From Acidobacteriaceae bacterium (GTDB lineage Bacteria > Acidobacteriota > Terriglobia > Terriglobales > Acidobacteriaceae): a DNA stretch of 33,386 nt. The notes below the pieces were generated by a model. The model ran no database searches. It had not been told where the DNA came from and was given only the letters and a program-made list of their open reading frames with translations. The position numbers and the translations under genes were made by a program. Positions 15,818 through 22,859 of the stretch are shown piece after piece; the stretch's first letter is position 1; each line of letters begins with the position of its first letter. Location: contig PMWW01000150.1 of NCBI GenBank assembly GCA_003165795.1, forward strand, positions 24,060 to 57,445, in the 5' to 3' direction.

Positions 15818-17299
15818 ATGCTTACGCCCGACCTCAAAAGCTTCCTGCAGCTCAGCCGTGAGGCCACGCTCATACCGGTGGCAAGAACTTTGAGCGCCGA
15901 CTTGTTGACTCCGGTGGGAGCATTTCTCAGTATCGCTGCCCGGCAGAAGTATGCCTTCCTGCTGGAATCGGTTGAGGGCGGCGAGAAGATTGGGCGCTAT
16001 ACCTTCCTGGGCGCTCAACCACGGACCGTGATCACCGCGCGGGGAAAAGATTTGACACTCCGCGAGGGCTCGTCGGTGCGTTGCTGCCAGGGCAGCGTCA
16101 TGGACTTGCTGCGAGAGCACTTGCGGCAACATCGTCCCGCTATCTTGCCGGACCTGCCGCCGTTTACTTCCGGTTGCGTGGGGTATTTCGCCTATGACAT
16201 GGTTCGTCAATTCGAGCGGCTGCCGAATCGTACGAAGGATGATGTAGGGCTTCCAGATTGCGTTTTCACCTTCTACGACCGGCTGCTGGCTTTCGATCAT
16301 TTGCGCCATCAGCTTCACATTATCGCCGCCGCTGACGTGCGCTCGGAGTCGCCGCGCAAGGCCTATGACCGCGCTCTCGCCGACATCGCTGTAATCGAAG
16401 CAAAACTTCAGCGCGGGGTTCGCGCGCAGCACGTTCACTGGTCCGACAGCGGCAAGAAGAAGTCCATCAAGATCCATCACAGCACTTCGCACGACAAGTT
16501 TCTGCAAAGCGTGCGCAAGGCCAAGGAATACATTGCGGCCGGCGATGTCTTTCAGGTTGTGCTGTCGCAGAGGCTGGACTTCAAGCCCCCAGCCGAGCCG
16601 TTCCAAATCTATCGCGCGCTGCGCACGGTGAATCCGTCGCCGTACATGTATTTTCTGAAGCTCGATGACATTCACGTGGTGGGAGCGTCGCCGGAGATGC
16701 TGGTGCGCGTGTCGGGACGGAAGCTGGAATACCGGCCGATCGCCGGCACCCGCAAACGCGGCGCTGATGCGGCCCAGGACGAGCGCCTTACCGAGGAGTT
16801 GCGCACTGACGAAAAGGAACGCGCCGAGCACGTGATGCTGGTCGACCTGGGACGGAACGACTTGGGCCGCGTCAGCGAATATGGCAGCGTGAAGGTTCGC
16901 GACCTGATGTACGTGGAGAAGTATTCCCATGTCATGCACCTGGTCTCGGCGCTGGAAGGGCAGTTGCGCGGCGATCTTGACGCGCTGGCCGCGCTAGCGG
17001 CGTGCTTTCCCGCTGGCACGCTGAGCGGCGCGCCCAAAGTGCGGGCCATGGAGATCATCGAGGAGCTGGAGCCGGTGCGCCGCGGAGTTTATGGCGGCTC
17101 GGTGCTGTATGCGGATTATGCGGGCAATCTGGATTCCTGTATTGCCATCCGGACGATGGTAGTGCATGGCGATCGCGCCTACGTGCAGGCCGGTGCGGGC
17201 ATCGTAGCCGACTCCGATCCCGAAAGCGAGTATCAGGAGTGCATGAATAAGGCGAGTGCAGTGTTGCGGGCTTGCGAGAAGGCAGGGGCTAGGGATTAG
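15818..17299 (+). CDS. trpE: Anthranilate synthase component I
   Basis: This is a 493-residue protein from the ATG at 15818 (a GTG at 15803 would add five residues). It converts chorismate to anthranilate using ammonia supplied by TrpG. The N-terminal domain has FLLESVEGGEKIGRYTFLGAQP, where the LLES motif is part of the tryptophan feedback site. The chorismate-binding domain has VFQVVLSQRL, PSPYMYFL, GASPEMLVRV, RPIAGTRKRG, DEKERAEHVMLVDLGRNDLGRV, FPAGTLSGAPKVRAMEII and the C-terminal GAGIVADSDPESEY, all conserved. The length is normal. trpG would be expected next; instead a four-helix-bundle gene flanked by inverted repeats sits between them. The tract after the stop starts with AGGGGCTAGGGATTAGGGGC-like repeats. 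Confidence 0.96.
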   Translation: MLTPDLKSFLQLSREATLIPVARTLSADLLTPVGAFLSIAARQKYAFLLESVEGGEKIGRYTFLGAQPRTVITARGKDLTLREGSSVRCCQGSVMDLLREHLRQHRPAILPDLPPFTSGCVGYFAYDMVRQFERLPNRTKDDVGLPDCVFTFYDRLLAFDHLRHQLHIIAAADVRSESPRKAYDRALADIAVIEAKLQRGVRAQHVHWSDSGKKKSIKIHHSTSHDKFLQSVRKAKEYIAAGDVFQVVLSQRLDFKPPAEPFQIYRALRTVNPSPYMYFLKLDDIHVVGASPEMLVRVSGRKLEYRPIAGTRKRGADAAQDERLTEELRTDEKERAEHVMLVDLGRNDLGRVSEYGSVKVRDLMYVEKYSHVMHLVSALEGQLRGDLDALAALAACFPAGTLSGAPKVRAMEIIEELEPVRRGVYGGSVLYADYAGNLDSCIAIRTMVVHGDRAYVQAGAGIVADSDPESEYQECMNKASAVLRACEKAGARD

Positions 17300-17317
17300 G
17301 GGCTAGGGGCAGTAGAT

Positions 17318-17347
17318 AGTTTCAAGTTTCAAGTTTCGAGTTTCGAG
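17318..17347 (+). repeat. GTTTCRAG tract, left arm (trpE/trpG gap)
   Basis: Four units of GTTTCAAG/GTTTCGAG begin 19 bases after the trpE stop. Bases 17325-17340 are an exact reverse complement of 17763-17778, so the four-helix-bundle gene lies between inverted arms. Confidence 0.8.
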
Positions 17348-17354
17348 CAAGAAC

Positions 17355-17711
17355 GTGTCGCACTCCTACAAAGACTTGATCGCGTGGCGGAAGTCAATGA
17401 TGTTGGTGAAGTGTATCTACATGCAAACGCGCGGATTTCCTAAGGAGGAAGTTTATGGATTAGCGGGACAACTGAGGCGCGCTGCCGTATCGTTCCCGAG
17501 CAACATCGCGGAAGGACAAGGGCGATTGTCGAAGAAGGAGTTCAAGCATTTCCTCTCGTTGGCCAGAGGCTCGTTGCTCGAAGTTGAAACACAGATTTTG
17601 ATCGCTGCGGATTTGAACTACCTGAGCGAGCAGAATGCTCATGACCTGGAAATTCAAACGCAAGAGGTGCTGCGGATTCTTAACGCATTAATGGATTCAC
17701 TCGCGTGCTAA
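17355..17711 (+). CDS. Four-helix-bundle protein (S23 / 23S rRNA intervening-sequence family)
   Basis: This is a 118-residue protein from a GTG at 17355. SYKDLIAWRKSMMLVKCIY, GLAGQLRRAAVSFPSNIAEGQGR and FLSLARGSLLEVETQILIAADL are the diagnostic blocks of the S23/IVS family, which is also related to the Avd accessory protein of diversity-generating retroelements. Family members were first found inside insertions in bacterial 23S rRNA genes and form pentameric barrels; their job is unknown. Here the gene separates trpE from trpG and sits between inverted GTTTCRAG arms ending eight bases before its start and beginning about 50 bases after its stop. No ribosome binding site is clear. It reads as an inserted cassette, not as a trp function. 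Confidence 0.88.
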   Translation: MSHSYKDLIAWRKSMMLVKCIYMQTRGFPKEEVYGLAGQLRRAAVSFPSNIAEGQGRLSKKEFKHFLSLARGSLLEVETQILIAADLNYLSEQNAHDLEIQTQEVLRILNALMDSLAC

Positions 17712-17762
17712 GAACCGCTTGGTCGTTTTTTAGCGGTGCGAGACCAGGTCCCGCTTTCTATA

Positions 17763-17779
17763 CTCGAAACTTGAAACTG
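17763..17779 (+). repeat. GTTTCRAG tract, right arm ending just before trpG
   Basis: CTCGAAACTTGAAACTG ends four bases before the trpG ATG. Bases 17763-17778 pair exactly with 17325-17340. Confidence 0.8.
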
Positions 17780-17783
17780 CCCT

Positions 17784-18359
17784 ATGGTTTTCGTCCTCGA
17801 CAACTACGACTCCTTCACCTATAACCTGGTCCAATATTTTGGCGAGTTGGAACAGGAGGTGGTGGTGCGCCGCAACGATCAGACTACCGTCGCCGAGATC
17901 GAAGCGATGCATCCCGAGCGAATCGTGATCTCTCCTGGCCCATGTACCCCACACGAAGCTGGGATCAGCATTGACGTGATCCGGCACTTCGCCGGACGGG
18001 TTCCGCTGTTGGGGGTGTGCCTCGGACATCAGGCGATTGGAGCAGCGTTCGGCGGGAAGGTAATTCGCGCCGCCAATCTGATGCACGGCAAGACAAGTTC
18101 AGTGGAGCACGACGGCAAGACCATCTTTCGTGGCATTCCGTCGCCCATGATTGCCACGCGCTACCATTCGCTGATTGTTGAAGAGAAGAGTCTTCCCGAC
18201 GAATTGGAGATTTCCGCAACCTGTCATGACCGCGACGGCGAGCGCGTGATCATGGGGCTGCGGCACCGCAAGTTCGCCGTCGAGGGCGTGCAGTTTCATC
18301 CCGAGAGCGTGCTGACAGAACAAGGAAGACAGATCGTGCGCAACTTCATGGAACTGTGA
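17784..18359 (+). CDS. trpG: Anthranilate synthase component II (glutamine amidotransferase)
   Basis: This is a 191-residue class I glutamine amidotransferase that hydrolyses glutamine and passes ammonia to TrpE. It opens with [34 protein letters not shown] lies near residue 50. The catalytic Cys is C79 ([12 protein letters not shown]), and the His and Glu are in [13 protein letters not shown] near residues 171-174. The length is normal. In many bacteria the same protein also serves p-aminobenzoate synthase as PabA; with trpE so close, the tryptophan role is primary. The ATG lies four bases after a GAAACTG repeat end, with no ribosome binding site. It is not coupled to trpE because of the inserted gene. 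Confidence 0.95.
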   Translation: MVFVLDNYDSFTYNLVQYFGELEQEVVVRRNDQTTVAEIEAMHPERIVISPGPCTPHEAGISIDVIRHFAGRVPLLGVCLGHQAIGAAFGGKVIRAANLMHGKTSSVEHDGKTIFRGIPSPMIATRYHSLIVEEKSLPDELEISATCHDRDGERVIMGLRHRKFAVEGVQFHPESVLTEQGRQIVRNFMEL

Positions 18360-18410
18360 TCCCGGTGGTCTCGACAGGCGTCAGCGGCGGCCTTTATAGT
18401 GGCCACGGGA

Positions 18411-18440
18411 AGTTTCGAGTTTCCAGTTTCGAGTTTCCAG
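18411..18440 (+). repeat. GTTTCGAG/GTTTCCAG tract, left arm (trpG/ABC gap)
   Basis: Four units begin 52 bases after the trpG stop. The first ten bases are an exact reverse complement of 18551-18560, and 18433-18440 pairs with 18524-18531. Confidence 0.72.
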
Positions 18441-18523
18441 TAACGGCGCTCGTCGTGAAACTCCAGGCTCGCAGCTCGAAGATGAGCTTGTATTGCTCGA
18501 AGCTCGTGGCTCGAAGCTCGGAG

Positions 18524-18561
18524 CTGGAAACTTGAAACTCGACACTCGACACTCGAAACTG
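18524..18561 (+). repeat. Right arm ending just before the ABC ATPase start
   Basis: CTGGAAAC, CTTGAAACTC and ACTCGAC units end with CGAAACTG five bases before the ATPase ATG. Between the two arms are several GCTCGAAG units (about 18473-18515). Confidence 0.72.
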
Positions 18562-18566
18562 ACCAC

Positions 18567-19466
18567 ATGTCCAACGCCGTAGAACTGCGGGGAATTCGTA
18601 AGACCTACGACCACTTCGTCGCGGTCGATCAGCTTTCCATCAACATTCGCCAAGGTAGCGTCTACGGCTTGCTCGGCCCCAACGGCGCGGGCAAGACTTC
18701 GTCTATCCGCATGATGATCGGCATCACCATGCCCGACGCCGGAGAAGTCTGGCTGTTCGGCGAAAAGTTTCATCGCCAGCAACTGCATCGCGTGGGTTAT
18801 CTGCCCGAGGAACGCGGTCTGTACAAGCGAATGAAGGTCATCGATCATCTGGTCTTCCTCGGCCGCTTACACAATCTCTCTGAGCACGAAGCGCGAGAAC
18901 GCTCGCTGGTGTGGTGCGAACGATTACAACTCAGCGAATGGACCCAGAAGAAAGTGGAAGAGCTCTCCAAAGGAATGCAGCAGAAGATCCAGTTCATTGC
19001 CGCACTCCTGCATGATCCTGATTTGATTATTATGGACGAACCGTTTGCCGGGCTCGATCCGGCCAACGCCGTCATGTTGAAGGACGTTTTGATCGAGTTG
19101 AAGAAATCCGGCAAGACCATTCTGTTTTCCACCCATCGCATGGACCAGGTGGAGCGGCTGTGCGACGCGATCTGCCTGGTCGATCACGGCCGCGCGGTGC
19201 TGGAGGGCGACCTAGTCAAGATCAAGGCCAGCTATGGCAAGAACCACGTGCAGATGCAGTACGAAGGCGATCCGCAACTTGAGGGTTGCGACTTGGTGGA
19301 GTCGTTCAACAACTACGGGAACTACGTGGAGGTGCGATTGAAGCCGGGCGCCGATGCCCAACAGTTGCTGCGTCTGGCCTCAGACCGCGCCCGCATCAGC
19401 CGGTTCGAGCTGGTCGAGCCTTCGCTGGAAGAAATCTTCATCGACCAGGTGGGAAAAAATGCATAA
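18567..19466 (+). CDS. ABC transporter ATP-binding protein (NatA-like)
   Basis: This is a 299-residue protein. It has Walker A GPNGAGKTSS (about 37-46), a Q-loop region, the signature LSKGMQQK (about 137), Walker B LIIMDEPFAGLDP and the switch His in FSTHRMDQ. After the nucleotide-binding domain (about 1-230) comes a C-terminal domain of the DUF4162 type (RFELVEPSLEEIFIDQVG), common in exporters of the NatA group. The next gene overlaps it by eight bases and encodes the permease. Together they would form an exporter; the NatAB relatives move sodium or drugs, but the substrate here is not known. The ATG follows a GAAACTG repeat end by five bases. Confidence 0.94.
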   Translation: MSNAVELRGIRKTYDHFVAVDQLSINIRQGSVYGLLGPNGAGKTSSIRMMIGITMPDAGEVWLFGEKFHRQQLHRVGYLPEERGLYKRMKVIDHLVFLGRLHNLSEHEARERSLVWCERLQLSEWTQKKVEELSKGMQQKIQFIAALLHDPDLIIMDEPFAGLDPANAVMLKDVLIELKKSGKTILFSTHRMDQVERLCDAICLVDHGRAVLEGDLVKIKASYGKNHVQMQYEGDPQLEGCDLVESFNNYGNYVEVRLKPGADAQQLLRLASDRARISRFELVEPSLEEIFIDQVGKNA

Positions 19467-20742
19467 CGTGTGGACGCTGATGCAACGCGAATATCTGGAG
19501 CGCGTCCGCTCGCGGTCGTTCGTGATCTTTACCCTGCTGATGCCGGCGTTCATGGCGGGCAGCGTGCTCATTCCCGCCAAGCTTGCGGAGATGAACTCGG
19601 GCGGCGTGCGTCACTTGGTTCTGGTGGTCAACAATCCCCAGATCGCGACGGCGGTGATGCAGGAGTTGGGCCCGTCCAAGCCACAGGCCAGCACGTCGCC
19701 GGATGAGGAAGCTCTGGGACCGACGACCTATGTGGTCCAGGTGGACACGACGCCTACCGAAGCCGAGCGCGACTTGCTGCGCCAGCAGGTGAGCGACGGC
19801 AAAATCACCGGCTTTCTCTGGCTGACCGATGACGCGCTGGCCAAGCATAGCGTCACGTATAGCACCAAGGAAGCTGCCGACTTTGGCCAGTCCGTCGAAC
19901 TGCGCAATGCGGTGAGGACGGCGATCACCAAACAACATCTGACGGCCAAGGGCATGAGCGGACCCGAGGTCGAGTCGCTGCTGACGCCGATCGACCTCAA
20001 GACGGTACGCATTGAAAAGGGCAGGGAAGGCGCCAGCGGAACCGCCGTTTTTGTAACCGCAATCGGCATGGTGATGCTGCTCTATGTCGTCGTCATGATC
20101 TATGGCGTATCGGTTATGCGCTCGGTCATCGAGGAGAAAAGCACGCGCATTCTGGAAGTGCTGCTATCGTCGGTCACGTCGAAAGAGCTGCTCGCGGGGA
20201 AAATCCTGGGGGTCGGCGCCGTGGGGCTGACGCAGATTCTGATCTGGGTGACATGCGCAGTGCTGTTCTCGGTTCCCGGACTCATTGCGAGCAAGTCGTT
20301 TCTGGGCGAAGTTCACATTCCGATCGCGGGGATGGTCGCGTTCGCCATCTTCTTCCTGCTCGGCTATTTGCTTTACAGCTCCATGTACGCCGCCATCGGT
20401 TCCATGGTGACCACCGACCAGGAAGCGCAACAGATGCAGTGGCCGGCCATGATCCCCATCATTCTAGCGGTTTTCATGATGAATCCGGTGCTGCAGCATC
20501 CCAACTCGCCGCTGTCGTTCTGGCTTTCGATGGTTCCGTTCTTCGCGCCTATCCTCATGCTGGTACGCGTGCTCATCGAGCAACCGCCGCTTTGGCAATT
20601 GGCGCTCTGCGTGGTGATCATGCTGGGAACCATCTATGGACTGCTTGCGCTCTCGTCGCGCATCTATCGCGTGGGCATTCTGATGTACGGCAAGCGGCCT
20701 ACTCTGGCCGAGTTGCGCCGCTGGCTGCGTTACGCCGGGTAG
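19459..20742 (+). CDS. ABC-2 type permease (NatB-like)
   Basis: This is a 427-residue protein from the ATG at 19459 (MHNVWTLMQREYLERVRSRSF), the usual N-terminus of this permease type. The ATPase stop lies at 19464-19466, so the genes overlap. One helix (about 20-40) is followed by a large extracytoplasmic domain (about 45-200), then five or more helices, with the conserved YGVSVMRSVIEEKSTRILEVLLSSV near residue 215 and AGKILGVGAVGLTQ. This layout matches NatB/YhaP-type ABC-2 permeases. It would pair with the ATPase before it. The substrate is not predictable. Confidence 0.93.
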   Translation: MHNVWTLMQREYLERVRSRSFVIFTLLMPAFMAGSVLIPAKLAEMNSGGVRHLVLVVNNPQIATAVMQELGPSKPQASTSPDEEALGPTTYVVQVDTTPTEAERDLLRQQVSDGKITGFLWLTDDALAKHSVTYSTKEAADFGQSVELRNAVRTAITKQHLTAKGMSGPEVESLLTPIDLKTVRIEKGREGASGTAVFVTAIGMVMLLYVVVMIYGVSVMRSVIEEKSTRILEVLLSSVTSKELLAGKILGVGAVGLTQILIWVTCAVLFSVPGLIASKSFLGEVHIPIAGMVAFAIFFLLGYLLYSSMYAAIGSMVTTDQEAQQMQWPAMIPIILAVFMMNPVLQHPNSPLSFWLSMVPFFAPILMLVRVLIEQPPLWQLALCVVIMLGTIYGLLALSSRIYRVGILMYGKRPTLAELRRWLRYAG

Positions 20743-20834
20743 GCGCCTATGTCGATGCGAGGTCGCAGTTACAGCCAGTGTGGACGAATGTGGGGAAGGT
20801 CGGATCTAAACATCATTTAGACTAGGTAGTCGCA

Positions 20835-21218
20835 ATGAAACATGAACCATTGGGCGAGAGGCTTCATTCATTAGTCTTAGAAGACAACTGTAGACAGGTA
20901 GTGCTTGCAACTGAGCACGATTTAGAGGGATTTGAACCCGAATGTGATGATTGTCATGGTAATGCTAAGAAGTGGGTTGATCTACATCCTCGACACAAAA
21001 TCGTTCGCGGTTTTCTCGTCGTGAATGACTGCATCTTCAATAAGCACTCCGTCATTGATACCGGCTCAATGCTGCTGGATATAACGCCTCACAACCCAAA
21101 CGAATCCCGGAACCTGCTCAGGTTCGTTGAGTTTGACGGGGGCAACCGCGCTCTCTTTGAAGCCATGCCAAACGTGATAATCTGGCAACCAAGCTTTAGG
21201 TCGGACAAGAATTTGTGA
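20835..21218 (+). CDS. Hypothetical protein of unknown family
   Basis: This is a 127-residue protein with no recognised family. It is Asp/Asn/His-rich and contains a CDDCHGN motif near residue 37-43, which could bind a metal, and a C-terminal half rich in hydrophobic strands (RFVEFDGGNRALFEAMPNVIIWQP). No signal peptide or membrane helix is seen. The gene and its flanks are clearly more AT-rich than the ABC and VWA genes on either side, which suggests recent gain. ATG at 20835 has no strong ribosome binding site. The coding call rests on the codon pattern and the absence of competing frames. Confidence 0.6.
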   Translation: MKHEPLGERLHSLVLEDNCRQVVLATEHDLEGFEPECDDCHGNAKKWVDLHPRHKIVRGFLVVNDCIFNKHSVIDTGSMLLDITPHNPNESRNLLRFVEFDGGNRALFEAMPNVIIWQPSFRSDKNL

Positions 21219-21311
21219 GCGGTAAATCAACCAAGTCCGCCCCAGCGATGGCGTAAGGCCGTTTGAAACACGGTACTCGCAAGTACAGGCGATGCAATCG
21301 GAGCCAGCAGC

Positions 21312-21317
21312 TATAAT
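21312..21317 (+). promoter_or_regulatory. Perfect -10 hexamer 11 bases before the VWA gene
   Basis: TATAAT ends at 21317 and the ATG is at 21329. A transcript would start near 21324, leaving a leader of about five bases with no ribosome binding site. No -35 match is seen. Confidence 0.4.
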
Positions 21318-21328
21318 TAAAGATCCAC

Positions 21329-22525
21329 ATGAATTACTGGTTGATCCTGGTTTTGATGGCGGCGTTACCGTGGGGGCCGGTCGCCCAAGACTCGCCACCA
21401 CAGCAACTTCCTACCGCGCCTTCAGCGACCAAATATCCTCCAGCACCGCCTACGCCGCCCGCTTCGTCAACCTCAACTGGATCGGAGCAGAGCGTCGCAC
21501 CGGCGCAAACTCCTGCTCCGCCGAGCGCGAATAGCGGTGCATCAAGCAATGGCAGCAGCCCGGCGGCCTCGCCGTCAGGTAACGCGCAGACCGGTAATGC
21601 TTCTTCGCCACGGGATATTGGAGTGGGATCAGCGCCGGCGACCGTAACTCCGGGGGGATCGGCCGCTGGCGGGGTTGACGACACGCTCACCGTCATCCGC
21701 AAGCGCGTGGACGAGGTCAATGTGGTCTTCACCGTCACCGACAAGCGCGACCACTTCGTGAAGGACTTGACGCAGAATGATTTCCGCGTGTTCGATGACA
21801 GCAAGCCGGCGCTGAGCATTCAATCGTTCAACCGGCAGACCAACCTGCCGTTGCGCGTGGGCCTGCTGATCGACGCCAGCAACTCGGTGCGCGACCGCTT
21901 CAAGTTCGAGCAGGAGGCGGCGATTGAGTTCTTGAACCAGATTATCCGGCCCCGGTTCGACAAGGCATTCGTCATCGGCTTCGATACCACGCCCGAGGTG
22001 ACGCAGGACTTCAGCGACGATGCCGAGGCGCTCTCCAAAGGCGTGCGCATGTTGCGCGCGGGCGGCGGCACCGCCATGTATGACGCCATCTACTTCGCCT
22101 GCCGCGACAAGCTGATGCAGGTGGATAAAGGTCAGATCGCCACCCGGCGGGCCATCATTCTGCTAAGCGATGGTGAGGACAATCAGAGCCGAGTGTCGCG
22201 CGACGAGGCGATCGAGATGGCGCAACGCGCCGAGGTCATCATCTACGCCATCTCGACCAACACCAGCGGGATCAAGCTGCGCGGCGACAAGGTGATGGAA
22301 CACTTCGCCGAAGAAACCGGTGGCAAGGCGTTCTTTCCCTTCAAGATCGAAGACGTATCCAATGCGTTCCTGGAAATCTCTGACGAGCTGCGCAGCCAGT
22401 ACGCCATCTCGTACAAGCCGGCCGATTTTGTGGCCGACGGCAAGTATCGCAAGATAGAAATCCTGGCCGACAATAAGAAGTACCACGTGCGGGCCAGGAA
22501 GGGATATTACGCGCCCAGGCAGTAA
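21329..22525 (+). CDS. VWA-domain exported protein (acidobacterial VWFA-related)
   Basis: This is a 398-residue protein. A short signal peptide (MNYWLILVLMAALPWGPVAQ) is followed by a 90-residue Pro/Ala/Ser/Gly-rich linker, then VNVVFTVTDKRDHFVKDLTQNDFRVFDD, the family's conserved entry strand, and the VWA domain from about residue 165. The metal-binding motif DASNS (D-x-S-x-S) is present, followed by GGGTAMYDAIYFA and ILLSDGEDNQSR. This matches the VWFA-related domain expanded in Acidobacteriota. VWA domains bind other proteins through a metal ion; the partner here is unknown and it likely acts outside the inner membrane. The small membrane protein gene follows within an inverted-repeat bracket. 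Confidence 0.9.
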   Translation: MNYWLILVLMAALPWGPVAQDSPPQQLPTAPSATKYPPAPPTPPASSTSTGSEQSVAPAQTPAPPSANSGASSNGSSPAASPSGNAQTGNASSPRDIGVGSAPATVTPGGSAAGGVDDTLTVIRKRVDEVNVVFTVTDKRDHFVKDLTQNDFRVFDDSKPALSIQSFNRQTNLPLRVGLLIDASNSVRDRFKFEQEAAIEFLNQIIRPRFDKAFVIGFDTTPEVTQDFSDDAEALSKGVRMLRAGGGTAMYDAIYFACRDKLMQVDKGQIATRRAIILLSDGEDNQSRVSRDEAIEMAQRAEVIIYAISTNTSGIKLRGDKVMEHFAEETGGKAFFPFKIEDVSNAFLEISDELRSQYAISYKPADFVADGKYRKIEILADNKKYHVRARKGYYAPRQ

Positions 22526-22530
22526 AAGCA

Positions 22531-22554
22531 AGTTTCAAGTTTCGAGTTTCAAGT
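22531..22554 (+). repeat. GTTTCRAG tract, left arm (VWA/mutL gap)
   Basis: This 24-base arm begins five bases after the VWA stop and is an exact reverse complement of 22830-22853. Confidence 0.85.
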
Positions 22555-22581
22555 GTCAGGTTGAGGTCGGGTGGAGGGGGC

Positions 22582-22800
22582 ATGGTTCTCCGTATCGCCT
22601 TTAATACGATTTGTGGAGCAGGTTTCCTCGCTGCCGTATTATTTCTCGTCCGCCCCGATTGGCTCCGACGCTACGAACGTCATCTCCGACCGCACGCATT
22701 GGAGTTTGAGCACGCCAGGCGTAACCCGCAGCAAGTCATCGCGCTGGTAATCATCGCGGGCGTCGCCTTATCCATGCTGATTGGTTCGCTTTCTCATTAA
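22582..22800 (+). CDS. Small two-helix membrane protein
   Basis: This is a 72-residue protein from the ATG at 22582 with GGAGGGGG just upstream. Two hydrophobic helices (about residues 6-23 and 50-67) flank a basic, amphipathic middle (RPDWLRRYERHLRPHALEFEHARRNPQQ). No family was recognised. It lies alone between perfect 24-bp inverted arms (22531-22554 and 22830-22853). It could be a small membrane regulator or a passenger of the repeat bracket. The good ribosome binding site and membrane-type composition support coding. Confidence 0.62.
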   Translation: MVLRIAFNTICGAGFLAAVLFLVRPDWLRRYERHLRPHALEFEHARRNPQQVIALVIIAGVALSMLIGSLSH

Positions 22801-22829
22801 CCTTTCGATATCTCGCTTCGCCACTTGAA

Positions 22830-22854
22830 ACTTGAAACTCGAAACTTGAAACTG
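22830..22854 (+). repeat. Right arm ending just before mutL
   Basis: Exact 24-bp reverse complement of 22531-22554 (bases 22830-22853). The tract starts earlier, at 22823, and ends in GAAACTG five bases before the mutL ATG. Confidence 0.85.
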
Positions 22855-22859
22855 TCTCC

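Noticed and set aside
17318-22854. GTTTCRAG tracts as a CRISPR array
   Set aside because: Units are 8 bp and directly adjacent, with no spacers, no constant long repeats and no cas genes.
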